This document shows positions 47,403 through 58,010 of a stretch of 64,000 nt of DNA, piece by piece (positions within the stretch are counted from its first letter, which is position 1; each line of letters starts with the position of its first letter). Source of the DNA: Ancylobacter rudongensis (lineage in GTDB: Bacteria > Pseudomonadota > Alphaproteobacteria > Rhizobiales > Xanthobacteraceae). The notes below the pieces were generated by a model, which did no database searches, was not told where the DNA came from, and saw nothing but the letters and a program-made list of their open reading frames with translations. Location of the stretch: contig NZ_FMTP01000007.1 of NCBI RefSeq assembly GCF_900100155.1, positions 62,001 through 126,000 on the forward strand. The letters are read 5' to 3'. A program made the translations under genes and the position numbers.

Positions 47403-49682
47403 ATGGCCTCTTACATCTCCGACGATCTGCGCTCTGGCGCCATGTTCTACCACCGCCACCCGCGTCCCGGTAAGCTTGAGATCCAGCCGACCAAGCCGCT
47501 CGCCAACCAGCGCGATCTTGCCCTGGCCTATACGCCCGGCGTCGCCGCCGTCTGCGAGGCGATCGCCGCCGACAAGTCGCTGGTGGCGGAACTGACCGCC
47601 CGGCAGAACCTCGTCGCCGTGGTCTCCAACGGCACCGCCGTGCTCGGCCTCGGCAATATCGGCCCGGAAGCCTCCAAGCCCGTGATGGAGGGCAAGGCGG
47701 TCCTGTTCAAGAAATTCGCCGGCATCGACGTGTTCGACATCGAGATCAACGCGCTGGAGCCGGACCATGTGGTGAGCGTGGTCGCCGCGCTCGAACCCAC
47801 CTTCGGCGGCATCAACCTCGAAGACATCAAGGCGCCCGAGTGTTTCGAGATCGAGACCCGGCTGCGCGAGATCATGAAGATCCCGGTCTTCCATGACGAC
47901 CAGCACGGCACCGCGATCATCGTGGTGGCGGCGATCGTCAATGCGCTGTTCCTCGGCGGCAAGAAGCTGGAGGACGTGAAGATCGTCACGTCAGGCGCCG
48001 GCGCGGCCGCCATCGCCACGCTGAACCTGCTGCGCTCCATGGGCGCCAAGCTGGAGAACATCTGGGTCACGGACATTGAGGGCGTGGTCTATGAGGGCCG
48101 CGAAAAGCTGATGGACCCCTATAAGGGGGTGTTCGCCCAGAAGACCGAGCTGCGCACGCTGGCCGAGGTGATCGCCGGCGCCGACATCTTCATCGGCCTC
48201 TCCGCCGGCGGCGTGCTGAAGCCGGAAATGCTGGCGGCGATGGCCGAGCGCCCGCTGATCATGGCGCTGGCCAACCCGACGCCGGAAATCATGCCCGACC
48301 TCGCCCGCGAGGCGCGCCCGGACGCGATGATCTGCACCGGCCGCTCGGACTTCCCCAACCAGGTCAACAATGTCCTGTGCTTCCCCTTCATCTTCCGTGG
48401 GGCGCTGGATGCCGGCGCGACCACGATCAATGAGGAGATGAAGGTCGCGGCGGTCAACGCCATCGCCGAGCTGGCGCGCGAGACGCCCTCCGACGTGGTC
48501 GCCCGCGCCTATGGCGGCGAGACGCCGGTGTTCGGCCCGGCCTCGCTGATTCCCTCGCCCTTCGACCCGCGCCTCATCCTGCGCATCGCGCCGGCTGTGG
48601 CACGGGCGGCGATGGAATCGGGCGTTGCCAAGCAGCCGATTGCCGATTTCGACGCCTATCAGGAGCAGCTCGACCGCTTCGTCTTCCGCTCCGGCCTGGT
48701 GATGAAGCCGATCTTCGCCCTCGCCAAGCAGGCGCCCAAGCGCGTGATCTACGCCGAGGGCGAGGATGAGCGCATCCTGCGCGCGGCGCAGGTGGTGGTG
48801 GAGGAGGGCATCGCCCGCCCGATCCTGATCGGCCGTCCCTCGGTGGTGGAGACCCGGCTGCAGCGCTTCGGCCTGTCCATTCGCCCCGGCCGCGAATTCG
48901 ACCTCATCAACCCCGAGGACGATCCGCGCTACCGCGACTATGTCACCACCTATGTCGAGCGCGCCGGCCGGCGCGGCGTGACGCCCGAGCTCGCCCGCAC
49001 GCTGGTGCGCACCACGCCGACGGTGATCGCGGCGATCGCGGTGGTGCGCGGCGATGCCGACACCATGCTGTGCGGCGTCGAGGGGCGCTTCACCCGCCAT
49101 CTGCGCCACATCCGGACCATTATCGGCCTGGCGCCGGGCGTGCGCGACGTGGCGGCGCTGTCCATGCTGCTGACGCAGAAGGGCGCGTTCTTCCTCTGCG
49201 ACACCCAGGTGCAGGCCGACCCCACCGCCGAGGACCTGGCCGAGATGGCGCAGCTCGCCGCCGCCCATGTCCGCCGCTTCGGCATCGAGCCGAAGGTGGC
49301 GCTGCTCTCGCATTCCGACTTCGGCAGCCGCGACGACGACAGCGCCTTGAAGATGCGCCGCACCCTCGACCTGATCCTGCAGCGCGCCCCCGACCTGATG
49401 GTCGATGGCGAAATGGAGGGCGACAGCGCGCTGGTGCCGGAAATGCGCGAGCGGGTGCTGCCGGGCTCGCGCCTGCAGGGCGTGGCCAACATCCTCGTCA
49501 TGCCCAATCTCGACGCCGCCAATATTGGCTACCAGATGGTGAAGGTGTTCGGCGATGCGCTGCCCGTCGGCCCGATCCTGCTCGGCCCGGCGCGGCCGGC
49601 GCATGTGCTCACCCCCTCGGTGACGGCGCGCGGCATCGTCAACATGACCGCCATCGCGGTGGTGGAAGCCCAGCACGCCTGA
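47403..49682 (+). CDS. maeB: NADP-dependent malic enzyme with phosphotransacetylase-like domain
   Basis: Decarboxylates malate to pyruvate with NADP. The 759-residue protein has the malic-enzyme domain at about 15-420 ([33 protein letters not shown] Rossmann loop, LANPTPEI) and a C-terminal phosphotransacetylase-like domain at about 440-755 that in MaeB acts in regulation and assembly rather than catalysis. The ATG at 47403 follows GGGGAAGGAAACACG. It stands alone, divergent from the membrane-anchored protein. Confidence 0.95.
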   Translation: MASYISDDLRSGAMFYHRHPRPGKLEIQPTKPLANQRDLALAYTPGVAAVCEAIAADKSLVAELTARQNLVAVVSNGTAVLGLGNIGPEASKPVMEGKAVLFKKFAGIDVFDIEINALEPDHVVSVVAALEPTFGGINLEDIKAPECFEIETRLREIMKIPVFHDDQHGTAIIVVAAIVNALFLGGKKLEDVKIVTSGAGAAAIATLNLLRSMGAKLENIWVTDIEGVVYEGREKLMDPYKGVFAQKTELRTLAEVIAGADIFIGLSAGGVLKPEMLAAMAERPLIMALANPTPEIMPDLAREARPDAMICTGRSDFPNQVNNVLCFPFIFRGALDAGATTINEEMKVAAVNAIAELARETPSDVVARAYGGETPVFGPASLIPSPFDPRLILRIAPAVARAAMESGVAKQPIADFDAYQEQLDRFVFRSGLVMKPIFALAKQAPKRVIYAEGEDERILRAAQVVVEEGIARPILIGRPSVVETRLQRFGLSIRPGREFDLINPEDDPRYRDYVTTYVERAGRRGVTPELARTLVRTTPTVIAAIAVVRGDADTMLCGVEGRFTRHLRHIRTIIGLAPGVRDVAALSMLLTQKGAFFLCDTQVQADPTAEDLAEMAQLAAAHVRRFGIEPKVALLSHSDFGSRDDDSALKMRRTLDLILQRAPDLMVDGEMEGDSALVPEMRERVLPGSRLQGVANILVMPNLDAANIGYQMVKVFGDALPVGPILLGPARPAHVLTPSVTARGIVNMTAIAVVEAQHA

Positions 49683-49892
49683 GCGCGGCGCGCCGCGCCG
49701 GCCCCGCGTGGCGGTTCACCGTGCGAAAAGGCCGGAGGCGCGCCCCGATAGCGCGCTTCTGCGCCGGGGCGGCCTCATGATACCCTAAAGGTCCGGGCCC
49801 GACTCGCGCGCGGCGGCTTGCCGCGCGCTGCGGTGTCTCCGGGCCTTGCGCGGGAGTCGGAGGACGGCCTCGCCCCAGCGGAGATCTGACCG

Positions 49893-50219
49893 ATGCGTGC
49901 CCTTTTCTCGCTTGCGACGCTGGCGCTGGCCGCCGGCTTTCTCGGCTTCGCACCCGGAGCGGCGCGGGCCAATGACACCGCGGTCGGGGCGATCATCGGC
50001 GGGACGGCCGGCGCGATCATCGGCGGCGCCACCACCGGCAAGGCTGGCGGCGCGGTGGCCGGGGCGGTGATCGGCGGCACCGCCGGGGCGATCATCGGCA
50101 ACCAGAGCGACAAGAAGAAGAACAAGAACAAGTCGTACTACTACTGGTCCGGCGGCAAGTGCCTGTACCGCTACCCCAACGGGCAGGTGATCAAGGTCAG
50201 CAAGAACTATTGCTACTAA
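49893..50219 (+). CDS. Glycine-zipper exported protein
   Basis: A 108-residue protein with a signal peptide (about 1-26, to GAARA), a glycine-zipper block of repeated GAIIGGTAGAIIGG units (about 32-70), a lysine/asparagine-rich linker, and a C-terminal tail with two cysteines (GGKCLYRYPNGQVIKVSKNYCY). Such proteins insert into or associate with the envelope; a specific role is not known. The ATG follows CGGAGATCTGACCG. Its stop codon is shared with the beginning of a RIME-like repeat. Confidence 0.75.
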   Translation: MRALFSLATLALAAGFLGFAPGAARANDTAVGAIIGGTAGAIIGGATTGKAGGAVAGAVIGGTAGAIIGNQSDKKKNKNKSYYYWSGGKCLYRYPNGQVIKVSKNYCY

Positions 50220-50285
50220 AGCATTTTCGAGCGGAGTAGCGTCCGGTTCGCGTGAAGAAAATCCGTAAAGACAAAAACCTGGAGC
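50218..50285. repeat. RIME-like intergenic repeat, copy 1
   Basis: This 68-base block aligns closely with 51371-51436: both read A(A/G)AGCAT(T)TTCGAG, then GGTTCGCGTGA(A)GAAAAT, CGT(A/G)A and CTGGAGC. The GAGC-to-GAGC frame and GCGTAAA/ACAA core recall the RIME family of rhizobial intergenic elements. It starts at the last two bases of the glycine-zipper stop codon. Confidence 0.7.
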
Positions 50286-50582
50286 CGGTCCGGTGAACCG
50301 GCCTTCACCGGACCGGCTCTAACCCCCGGCCAGGGCGGGCAGAGGTCCCGTCCGTGCGCATGGGAAATGACGCAGCGGCACTTTTTCGCCCACCGGTTGC
50401 TTTATGACCTAAATGTGGCGGGTTTTGCCGTGGAATTGACATATTTCTGACCAAGCTAACCGCAGCGCGAATTCGCCAGACGCGAGGTGCCGCAAGGTGC
50501 CGCCGGCTGGCGGGGCTCGGCGCAATTCGGCGGGTGCCGCAGGTGCTCGCCGGTGTCTCACTGGTCTCGAAGGTTGTCTCTG
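50220..50582. other. Intergenic region upstream of first csp gene
   Basis: Besides the RIME-like copy and hairpin, this 363-base stretch has an exact TTGACA at 50436-50441 that could be the -35 of the csp promoter, though the -10 is unclear (GCTAAC at 50455-50460 leaves only 13 bases). GGTGCCGC is repeated at 50486, 50496 and 50533 in the leader. No gene is seen. Confidence 0.4.
50282..50319. repeat. Long perfect inverted repeat beside RIME-like copy 1
   Basis: GAGCCGGTCCGGTGAA and TTCACCGGACCGGCTC form a perfect 16-bp stem with the loop CCGGCC. It overlaps the end of the repeat copy. It lacks a T-run, so termination is not assured; it may be part of the same mosaic element. Confidence 0.7.
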
Positions 50583-50795
50583 ATGGCGGATACCGGCACG
50601 GTTAAGTGGTTCAACGAGCAGAAGGGCTACGGCTTCATTCAGCCCGACAATGGCGGCAAGGACGTTTTCGTCCACATCAGCGCGGTGCAGCGCTCGGGCC
50701 TGCAAAGCCTGCGCGACGGCGACAAGATCTCTTTCGAGTTGCAGACGGACCAGCGCTCGGGCAAGACCTCGGCGGTTGATCTGCGTCCGCTCTGA
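50583..50795 (+). CDS. Cold-shock protein (first of tandem pair)
   Basis: A 70-residue OB-fold protein with RNP1 KGYGFIQP and RNP2 VFVHIS, preceded by the conserved GTVKWFNEQ start. CspA-family proteins bind single-stranded RNA and DNA and act as RNA chaperones. It is nearly identical to the next gene at the protein level. Which stimulus controls it cannot be told from the sequence. The ATG follows GTTGTCTCTG with no strong ribosome-binding site. Confidence 0.95.
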   Translation: MADTGTVKWFNEQKGYGFIQPDNGGKDVFVHISAVQRSGLQSLRDGDKISFELQTDQRSGKTSAVDLRPL

Positions 50796-50843
50796 CGCGG
50801 CGCGGGCTGGAATCGGACGGTTTCGTCCGGTTAGATTCAATAC

Positions 50844-50873
50844 AATGTCGTCGTTCCTTGGAGCGACGACATT
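50844..50873 (+). terminator. Possible terminator between the csp genes
   Basis: AATGTCGTCG (50844-50853) pairs perfectly with CGACGACATT (50864-50873) around a ten-base loop; the following TTCGG is only weakly T-rich. It lies 49 bases after the first csp stop. Confidence 0.5.
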
Positions 50874-51070
50874 TCGGCTGCGGAAGCTCTGCATCTACCA
50901 TCCGCGCCTCTTGCAAACACGGCCATTCGCGGTAGTCTCTCGCGCAGACTTTGGCTGGACTCTGGGCCGTTTCACCTGCGGGTGCACGTTCAGCTTTTCT
51001 TCCAAATTCGACCCAGCGGCGGGGCCGTGCCTGCGCCGGATGTGCAACCTCGATACGTGAGACTATCCTA

Positions 51071-51286
51071 ATGTCTACCCAGACCGGCACCGTGAAGTGG
51101 TTCAACGATCAGAAGGGCTACGGCTTCATTCAGCCCGATGGCGCTGGCAAGGACGTTTTCGTCCACATCAGCGCGGTTCAGCGTTCGGGCCTGCAGGGCC
51201 TGCGTGACGGCGAGAAGGTGTCCTTCGAGCTGCAGACCGATCAGCGCTCCGGCAAGACCTCGGCGGTCAATCTCCGCGTCGGCTGA
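51071..51286 (+). CDS. Cold-shock protein (second of tandem pair)
   Basis: A 71-residue paralogue of the gene at 50583, with GTVKWFNDQKGYGFIQP and KDVFVHISAVQRSGLQ identical or near identical. The region before it (50796-51070) is distinct from that of the first copy and includes an A+T-richer stretch, so the two are likely expressed under different conditions. The upstream ACTATCCTA gives no strong ribosome-binding site, as in some csp genes where leader structure controls translation. Confidence 0.95.
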   Translation: MSTQTGTVKWFNDQKGYGFIQPDGAGKDVFVHISAVQRSGLQGLRDGEKVSFELQTDQRSGKTSAVNLRVG

Positions 51287-51292
51287 TCGCAG

Positions 51293-51365
51293 GCCGGCCC
51301 TGGCGCCGGCTTTTGCGTAAACAAGGGAAAGCCGCTGGCCCCGCCGGGCCGGCGGCTTTCTTTTT
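51293..51365 (+). terminator. Tandem terminators after second csp gene
   Basis: GCCGGC/GCCGGC (51293-51310) is followed by TTTTGC, and GAAAGCCGC/GCGGCTTTC (51327-51360, with an inner GGCCC/GGGCC) is followed by TTTTT. The second is the stronger. Confidence 0.85.
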
Positions 51366-51370
51366 GGGCT

Positions 51371-51436
51371 AGAGCATTTCGAGTGAACCGGGTTTCGGTT
51401 CGCGTGAGAAAATGCGTGACAACAAGAGCCTGGAGC
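51371..51436. repeat. RIME-like intergenic repeat, copy 2
   Basis: This copy matches 50218-50285, sharing TTTCGAG, GGTTCGCGTGA, GAAAAT, ACAA and CTGGAGC blocks with small indels. It lies between the csp terminator and the 3' end of the glycosyltransferase gene. Confidence 0.7.
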
Positions 51437-51469
51437 ACATCAGGCGAACCGGCTTTCCCCGGACGTCCT

Positions 51470-53911
51470 CTAGGGCGGAGGAGGTGGGGCGAGGCCGAGC
51501 CCCTGGACGATCGTCTTCATGCGGGCGACGCCTGTGTCGAAGCTGTGGCGTTCACGCATGCGCCGCAGCCCGCTATCGGAGAGCCGTTGCCAGAGTTCTT
51601 CGTCCCGGTAGGCGCGAACCACGAGCTTGGCGAATTCAGCGGGGTCATCGGCCACAAGAATACCGCCATCCTCGTAGAGCCTCATTCCCTCGGCCGCGAT
51701 TGACGTGCAGATGCAGGGAACGCCGTGGCACAGGCTTGAGATAACCTTGCCCTTGGTGCCAGCGCCGTAGCGCAGGGGCGCAACGGTCAGCCGCAACGCT
51801 TCGAAAGTCTCGCGGAGGTCAGCGACATGGCCGATGAAGACCAGTCCCCGGTCGGTCCGTCTCCGCAGGTCGTCGGGCATGTCCGCGCCCATCAGATGGA
51901 ATTGCGCATCCGGCAGCTCGCGCAGCACGAGGGGCCATATCGAATCCAGAAAATGCCTAACGCCGTCGAGATTGGGCAGGTGCCGATAGCCGCCGATAAA
52001 GCCAATATGGCGTCGCGCCGCGAAATCTGCGCGCCGGCCGGGAACGTCTCGGATAAGCCGAACCTCGTAGACGGGGGCGCCCGGCACTTCTTCTTCGAGA
52101 AGCTTCAACTCCTCATCCGATACGACGATCGCCGCGTCGGCAAGCCGGATCAGGTCCAACTCCCTTTCCCGCGTATGAAGCGCTTCATCGATCTTTGCGC
52201 GATTCCCTTCGAGGCTGCCTTCCCGGCGTTGTCTGACGTAATGAAGATCTACCGTATTGAATATAATCTTGGAGTGTCGGCTATGCGCGCGGACAGTTTC
52301 GAAAAATTGTCCGCCATGATGAACGCGCGAAAGGAATACGAGCTCGAATAACGACCCATTTGCACGTATAAAGTCAAATATACTTGATGCGTAAGTGTCA
52401 TCGACAGCGATAGCGCCCGTTCGTTCAAGGCTTTCCTTGGCCGCTCTCGCAATCTCATTCAGCGCTTTGGATTGAAAATGGCTCTTTGCCACAAAATAGA
52501 CGCTGTATCCCATCCGCTGAAAGATACGGACGAAATTGATCGCATCGAGCGATCCGGAATCGCGATCCGGCGTTGGATAGACGCTGTCGATGATGAGAAC
52601 GCACCGGCGGCCCTCGGGCGTCAGCTTCCCGGCGAGGGTGCGATCTGACGGCGCGGCGGGCGCGGTGGATGGACCAAAAGCGCTGGGAACGAGGGTAAAG
52701 GGCGGGGGACTGGAAGGCCGACGATGAGCCTTCGGCAATGCCAGGTAGTCTTCGCTTTCCATCCATTGCCGGAACGGTGGCGTAGGGACGCCCTGGCGGA
52801 TGACCCAGGACCGGAAGATACGGCGCGGCTTGCCATTGTTGTGGAACAGGATGCGCCGCAAGCCGCGAGCCGGCTTGCCATCGCGTCGAAACAGCACCCT
52901 GCCGAGAAGCGAGCGCTGGTGATCCGACGACTGGCCGGGCAAGCGCTCCAGCTCCCGCAGGCGCTGCTGGCTGGTTCGCAGTTCCTCCAGAATGCCGTCG
53001 AACAGGCGCTGCTGCTGCGTCGCGAAGTCGGCCAGAGCCTGCGCGTCGTCGAGGGCGGTTGGAGACGTGCCGGCGTCCGCTCTCTCTTCCTGGTGCCACC
53101 GCAGAACGTCGATCAGCCCCGATGCACGAACGAGCAAAGGTGCGCGCAGCAGGCTCGGCAGCAGGCTTGGCAGCCTGATCGACGGCGCGATGACGGTGTC
53201 GTAATGGCGCCGTGCCTCGTCGATACCGGCGACGAATTCGCAGGGAATATTGAGCGATTGCGAGATGTCCTGCCATTTGAACGGCAGGTCGATCGTGTCG
53301 GCGCGCCAATAGGCAAATGGTCGCCGATAGGCCGCGGCGACCAGGCAGGCATGCATGGCCGAGCCCAGTACGAAATCGGCCGAGAAAATGGCGTCGATGA
53401 CATCGGTCAGCGCCTTTTCGTTGTTCTCGATATTGGGCCGCACGACAACATCGCAGCCGGAAGCGGCAAGAAGGGTGCGATCGTCTCGCTTGTCGTGAAA
53501 ATGGGGCACGCAGATGGACTTGCCCGCCAGCCAGTCCAGCTTCTGCGGGCGGTAGAGCGCCGGCAGAAGGAAGGCCGGATCGCCCTGCGGCGCGAATGCG
53601 CCAAGCTCAAGCTCGGAGGCGCTTAATGGTCCGCGGACGGCTTGAATCTCGACGGCCGGCCATTTCTCGCGAGAGAGACCTCCGGCTTCACGGATGCCGC
53701 ATCCCCAGAAAACCACGGGGTGGCCACTCTGCGCCCGCAGCGGAACGAACATGTCGTCCATCACGCTGCCTATAATGTGAACCCCTGAAACATCGGCCCG
53801 ATAGCCGAAGAACAGACGTGACACGAGATATTCCGACAGGAAATCACCGAAATTCTGCGTATCTTCGCCCTTCAACCAATAAAGAATATTGGATTTATTC
53901 GAGCGTTTCAT
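51470..53911 (-). CDS. Polysaccharide pyruvyltransferase / glycosyltransferase (GT4) fusion
   Basis: An 813-residue two-domain protein. Residues about 7-235 match the polysaccharide pyruvyl transferase fold (NFGDFLSEYLV, FWGCGIREAGG, VRGPLSASEL, GDPAFLLPALY, SAMHACLVAAAYRRPFAYW). A coiled coil at about 288-325 and a 15-residue tandem repeat (units at 339-353 and 354-368, sharing LF, GKP and arginines) link to a GT4-type glycosyltransferase at about 436-805 with DSVYPTPDRDSGS, FIGGYRHLPNLDG, and LRYGAGTKGKVISSL. Parts of the gene fall to about 50% G+C in sampled lines, suggesting acquisition. It likely modifies a surface polysaccharide; sugar and acceptor are unknown. Confidence 0.8.
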   Translation of the reverse strand: MKRSNKSNILYWLKGEDTQNFGDFLSEYLVSRLFFGYRADVSGVHIIGSVMDDMFVPLRAQSGHPVVFWGCGIREAGGLSREKWPAVEIQAVRGPLSASELELGAFAPQGDPAFLLPALYRPQKLDWLAGKSICVPHFHDKRDDRTLLAASGCDVVVRPNIENNEKALTDVIDAIFSADFVLGSAMHACLVAAAYRRPFAYWRADTIDLPFKWQDISQSLNIPCEFVAGIDEARRHYDTVIAPSIRLPSLLPSLLRAPLLVRASGLIDVLRWHQEERADAGTSPTALDDAQALADFATQQQRLFDGILEELRTSQQRLRELERLPGQSSDHQRSLLGRVLFRRDGKPARGLRRILFHNNGKPRRIFRSWVIRQGVPTPPFRQWMESEDYLALPKAHRRPSSPPPFTLVPSAFGPSTAPAAPSDRTLAGKLTPEGRRCVLIIDSVYPTPDRDSGSLDAINFVRIFQRMGYSVYFVAKSHFQSKALNEIARAAKESLERTGAIAVDDTYASSIFDFIRANGSLFELVFLSRVHHGGQFFETVRAHSRHSKIIFNTVDLHYVRQRREGSLEGNRAKIDEALHTRERELDLIRLADAAIVVSDEELKLLEEEVPGAPVYEVRLIRDVPGRRADFAARRHIGFIGGYRHLPNLDGVRHFLDSIWPLVLRELPDAQFHLMGADMPDDLRRRTDRGLVFIGHVADLRETFEALRLTVAPLRYGAGTKGKVISSLCHGVPCICTSIAAEGMRLYEDGGILVADDPAEFAKLVVRAYRDEELWQRLSDSGLRRMRERHSFDTGVARMKTIVQGLGLAPPPPP

Positions 53912-54293
53912 ATCAGGGCGACCACAGGACTAAAACGCAACGTTCATAGCATCGATGGTATTATTAGCCCAGACTCTCATATCGATAAGCTCGAATGATG
54001 CATGTTGAGACGTCGACAAGCAGGTCCGCAGCCCTTGCCAAACTAGACGGTAGCGACGCGGGAGCCAGCAGGCCTGGTTTTGGACATCCGTTCACCGTTC
54101 GCCCGGGACGGGAAGGGGCATCCGGGGGCGGGTGACGTGCGGCTTGTGCAGAGACCACGGGTCACCTCGTGGTCGCGCATCTCGCGCCATTTCCGCCTGA
54201 AACCGTTCGCTCAACCCTCAGAAAGGGTGAGCGAACGGTTTGCGCCGTTGTGCAGGATTCAGTGACGCATCCGCCTAAGCAGCGGTCAGTGCG
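53912..54293. other. Region between glycosyltransferase and nrdJ
   Basis: The part adjoining the glycosyltransferase start is unusually A+T-rich for this genome and presumably holds its promoter; none can be named with confidence. A small hairpin, ACCACG/CGTGGT, lies at 54156-54175 and the nrdJ terminator at 54200-54241. No gene is seen. Confidence 0.45.
54200..54241 (-). terminator. Hairpin terminator after nrdJ
   Basis: AAACCGTTCGCTC with ACCCT pairs with AGGGT and GAGCGAACGGTTT, interrupted by a one-base bulge, giving about 18 bp. It lies 53 bases past the nrdJ stop and ends in GGTTT; the T-run is short. Confidence 0.65.
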
Positions 54294-57200
54294 TCACGAG
54301 CACCCCGTCGTCGAGCCACAGGTCTCGCACTTCAGGCAGGTGCCGTTGCGCACCATGGTGAAGTTCTGGCACTCGGGGCAGGATTCGCCCTCATAGCCCT
54401 TGGCGCGGGCCATGGCGCGGGCTTCCGCCTTGGTCGGGCCGGCCGCCGGGGCCGCCGCAGGGGCGGACCAAGGGAGGGCGTCGGTGGCGCCCAGTTCCGG
54501 CTCGTCCTCGTCCAGCGGCTCGGCCTTGAGCGCGGTGGCGCCCTGGATGCCGCCGCGTAGCGCGGTGACGTTGGAGGCGGCCGCGCTGGTGGGCGCGGTG
54601 GGGGTGCCGGCCGGCACCACCATCAGGCTCACATTCTTGCCGCGCATCAGCCCCTTGGAGACCATGCGCGAGGCGGCCGAGGTCGGCGAGGCCTTGCCCT
54701 CGTCCACGCCCTTGCCCAGCGCGTCGAAATGCGACTCGCCCGGCTCGACATGGCCGAGCTCGTGGCGGCCGAGATAGGACACGGCGAGCTCGCGGAAGAT
54801 GTAGTCGAGGATCGAGGTGGCATACTTGATCACCTCATTGCCCTGCACCGGGCCGGCGGGCTCGAAGCGGGTGAAGGTGAAGGCGTCGACATATTCCTCC
54901 AGCGGCACGCCGTACTGGAGGCCCAGCGACACCGAGATGGCGAAATTGTTGATGAAGGAGCGCAGCGCCGCGCCTTCCTTGTGCATGTCGATGAAGATCT
55001 CGCCGAGGCGGCCATCATCATATTCGCCGGTGCGAAGATAGACCTTGTGCCCGCCGACCACCGCCTTCTGGGTGTAGCCCTTGCGGCGGTCCGGCATCTT
55101 CTCGCGGTCGCGCATGGCGATGACGCGCTCGACGATCTTCTCCACCACCTTCTCGGTGATCTGGGTGGCGCGGGCGGCGGCGGGCTTCTCCAGCAGCGCC
55201 TCGACCGCGTCTTCCTCGTCATCCTCGTCGGAGATGAGCTGCGAGTTCAGCGGCTGGGAGAGCTTGGAGCCGTCGCGGTAGAGCGCGTTGGCCTTCAGCG
55301 CCAGGCGCCAGGAGAGCAGATAGGCCTCCTTGCAGTCCTCGACGGTCGCCTCGTTCGGCATGTTGATGGTCTTGGAGATCGCGCCCGAGAGGAAGGGCTG
55401 CGCCGCCGCCATCATCAGAATGTGGCTGACCACCGAGAGGTAGCGCTTGCCGATGCGCCCGCACGGATTGGCGCAGTCGAAGACGGGATAGTGTTCCGTC
55501 TTGAGGAAGGGCGCACCCTCCAGCGTCATCGCCCCGCAGACATGGATGTTCGCGGCCTCGATGTCCTTCTTGGAGAAGCCGAGGAAGGGCAGCAGCTCGA
55601 AGGCCGGATCGGCCAGCTTGTCGGCGGGAACGCCGAGCTTGGCCAGTGCCTCGTCGCCCAGCGTCCAGCGGTTGAACACGAACTTGATGTCGAAGGCCGC
55701 CTTCACGCTGCCGTCGATCTTCGACAGCATGGCGTCGTCGAAGCCCTTGGTGCGCAGGGTCGAGTGGTTGATCGCCGGCGCCTGGGTGATCGAGCCGTGG
55801 CCGACCGCATAGGCCTCGATCTCGGCGAGCTGGCTCTCGGAATAGCCGAGCGTGCGCAGCGCCTCCGGCACGGCGCGGTTGATGATCTTGAAATAGCCGC
55901 CGCCGGCCAGCTTCTTGAACTTCACCAGCGCGAAGTCGGGCTCGATGCCGGTGGTGTCGCAATCCATCACCAGGCCGATCGTGCCGGTGGGCGCGAGCAG
56001 CGTGGTCTGGGCGTTGCGGTAGCCATGCGCCTCGCCGAGCGAGAGGGCGAGGTCCCACGTCGCCTTGGCACGCTCCACGAGCAGCGCCTCGGGCACCTTG
56101 GCATGGTCGAGCGGCACCGGGTTGGTGCTCAGCCCCTCATAGCCCTCGCGCTCGCCATAGGCGGCGCGCCGGTGGTTGCGCATCACCCGCAGCATGTGGG
56201 CGGCGTTGGGCTGATATTCCGGGAACGGGCCGAGCTGCTTGGCCATCTCGGCCGAGGTGGCATAGGCGACGCCGGTCATGATGGCGGTGAGCGCGCCGCA
56301 ATAGGCGCGGCCGGCGTCCGAATCATAGGGGATGCCGGAGGTCATCAGCAGGCCGCCAATATTGGCGTAGCCGAGGCCGAGGGTGCGGTAGTCGTAGGAA
56401 AGCTGGGCGATCTCTTTCGAGGGGAACTGCGCCATCAGGATCGAGATTTCGAGCACGACCGTCCACAGCCGGCAGGCATGCTCATAGCTCTCGACATCGA
56501 ACGTGCCGTCCGCATTGCGGAACTGCAGCAGGTTCAGCGAGGCGAGGTTGCACGCCGTGTCGTCGAGGAACATGTATTCCGAGCACGGGTTCGACGCGCG
56601 GATCGGGCCACCGGCCGGGCTGGTGTGCCAGTCATTGATGGTGGTGTGGAACTGGATGCCGGGATCGGCGCAGGCCCAGGCGGCGTGGCCGATCTTCTCC
56701 CACAAATCCTGTGCCTTCAGCGTCTTCACCACCTTGCCGGTGATGCGCGAGGTCAGGTTCCAGTCGGCATCGGCCTCGACCGCGTTCAGGAAGGCGTCGT
56801 CGACGCGCACCGAATTGTTCGAGTTCTGGCCGGAGACGGTGAGATAGGCCTCGGAGTCCCAATCGGTGTCGTAGATCGGGAATTCGATGTCGGTGTAGCC
56901 CTGCTTGGCGAACTGCACGACGCGGCGGATGTAGTTCTCCGGCACCTGCGCCTTCTTGGCGGCGCGGATCTCGCGCTTCAGGGCGGGGTTCTTCTCCGGC
57001 TCGTAGCAATCGTCGCCTTCGCCCTCGCAGTTCACGCAGGCCTTCATCACGGCCTTCATGTGCTTGGCGACGGTCTTGGAGCCGGTGACGAGAGCGGCGA
57101 CCTTCTGCTCCTCCTTCACCTTCCAGTCGACATAGGTCTCGATGTCGGGGTGATCGACATCGACCACCACCATCTTGGCGGCGCGGCGGGTGGTGCCGCC

Positions 57201-58010
57201 CGACTTGATGGCGCCCGCCGCGCGGTCGCCGATCTTGAGGAAGCTCATCAGGCCGGAGGAGCGGCCGCCGCCGGAGAGCTTCTCGCCCTCGCCGCGCAGG
57301 GCGGAGAAGTTGGAGCCGGTGCCCGAGCCGTACTTGAACAGGCGCGCCTCGCGCACCCACAGATCCATGATGCCGCCATCGTTCACCAGATCGTCGGAGA
57401 CGGACTGGATGAAGCAGGCATGCGGCTGGGGGTGCTCATAGGAGGTCTTGGAGCGGGTGAGCTTGCCGGTGACATGGTCGACATAGAAATGGCCCTGGCT
57501 GGGACCATCGATGCCATAGGCCCAGTGCAGGCCGGTGTTGAACCATTGCGGCGAGTTCGGCGCCGCCATCTGCATGGCGAGCATGAAGCGGTGCTCGTCG
57601 AAGAAGGCCTGCGCGTCCTCTTCCGAATCGAAATAGCCGCCCTTCCAGCCCCAATAGGTCCAGGTACCGGCCAGACGATCGAAGACCTGGCGGGAATCGG
57701 TCTCGCCGGTGAAGCGGTCCTTCTCGGGCAGGGCGCTGAGCGCCTTCTCGTCGGCGACGCCGCGCCAGAGGAAGGACGGGACGGTCTCTTCCTCGGCCTT
57801 CTTCAGCCGCGCCGGCACGCCCGCCTTGCGGAAGTACTTCTGCGCGATGATGTCGGTGGCGACCTGCGAGAAATGCTCGGGCACGTCGATGGCTTCGAGA
57901 CGGAACACCACCGACCCGTCGGGATTGCGAATCTCGCTCGTCGCCTTGCGGAACGCGATGTCCGCATAGGGTGAACGGCCGGCCTGCGTGTAACGGCGCT
58001 GGATGCGCAT
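54294..58010 (-). CDS. nrdJ: Adenosylcobalamin-dependent ribonucleotide reductase
   Basis: A 1238-residue class II reductase converting ribonucleotides to deoxyribonucleotides with B12, independent of oxygen. It has the NrdJ N-terminal domain, [20 protein letters not shown] and [19 protein letters not shown] catalytic loops, a thiol-redox region, and a C-terminal zinc-ribbon-like segment (SCPECQNF and CLKCETCG). The ATG at 58010 gives [15 protein letters not shown], the usual rhizobial start; GGGGACG lies upstream. The long leader (58011-58292) and candidate NrdR box suggest NrdR control. It is monocistronic. Confidence 0.96.
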   Translation of the reverse strand: MRIQRRYTQAGRSPYADIAFRKATSEIRNPDGSVVFRLEAIDVPEHFSQVATDIIAQKYFRKAGVPARLKKAEEETVPSFLWRGVADEKALSALPEKDRFTGETDSRQVFDRLAGTWTYWGWKGGYFDSEEDAQAFFDEHRFMLAMQMAAPNSPQWFNTGLHWAYGIDGPSQGHFYVDHVTGKLTRSKTSYEHPQPHACFIQSVSDDLVNDGGIMDLWVREARLFKYGSGTGSNFSALRGEGEKLSGGGRSSGLMSFLKIGDRAAGAIKSGGTTRRAAKMVVVDVDHPDIETYVDWKVKEEQKVAALVTGSKTVAKHMKAVMKACVNCEGEGDDCYEPEKNPALKREIRAAKKAQVPENYIRRVVQFAKQGYTDIEFPIYDTDWDSEAYLTVSGQNSNNSVRVDDAFLNAVEADADWNLTSRITGKVVKTLKAQDLWEKIGHAAWACADPGIQFHTTINDWHTSPAGGPIRASNPCSEYMFLDDTACNLASLNLLQFRNADGTFDVESYEHACRLWTVVLEISILMAQFPSKEIAQLSYDYRTLGLGYANIGGLLMTSGIPYDSDAGRAYCGALTAIMTGVAYATSAEMAKQLGPFPEYQPNAAHMLRVMRNHRRAAYGEREGYEGLSTNPVPLDHAKVPEALLVERAKATWDLALSLGEAHGYRNAQTTLLAPTGTIGLVMDCDTTGIEPDFALVKFKKLAGGGYFKIINRAVPEALRTLGYSESQLAEIEAYAVGHGSITQAPAINHSTLRTKGFDDAMLSKIDGSVKAAFDIKFVFNRWTLGDEALAKLGVPADKLADPAFELLPFLGFSKKDIEAANIHVCGAMTLEGAPFLKTEHYPVFDCANPCGRIGKRYLSVVSHILMMAAAQPFLSGAISKTINMPNEATVEDCKEAYLLSWRLALKANALYRDGSKLSQPLNSQLISDEDDEEDAVEALLEKPAAARATQITEKVVEKIVERVIAMRDREKMPDRRKGYTQKAVVGGHKVYLRTGEYDDGRLGEIFIDMHKEGAALRSFINNFAISVSLGLQYGVPLEEYVDAFTFTRFEPAGPVQGNEVIKYATSILDYIFRELAVSYLGRHELGHVEPGESHFDALGKGVDEGKASPTSAASRMVSKGLMRGKNVSLMVVPAGTPTAPTSAAASNVTALRGGIQGATALKAEPLDEDEPELGATDALPWSAPAAAPAAGPTKAEARAMARAKGYEGESCPECQNFTMVRNGTCLKCETCGSTTGCS

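Noticed and set aside
54729-57974. Very long open frame on the plus strand opposite nrdJ
   Set aside because: It is in register with codon positions of nrdJ in high-GC DNA, has no family signature or start signals, and its residue make-up is that of a GC-rich antisense frame.
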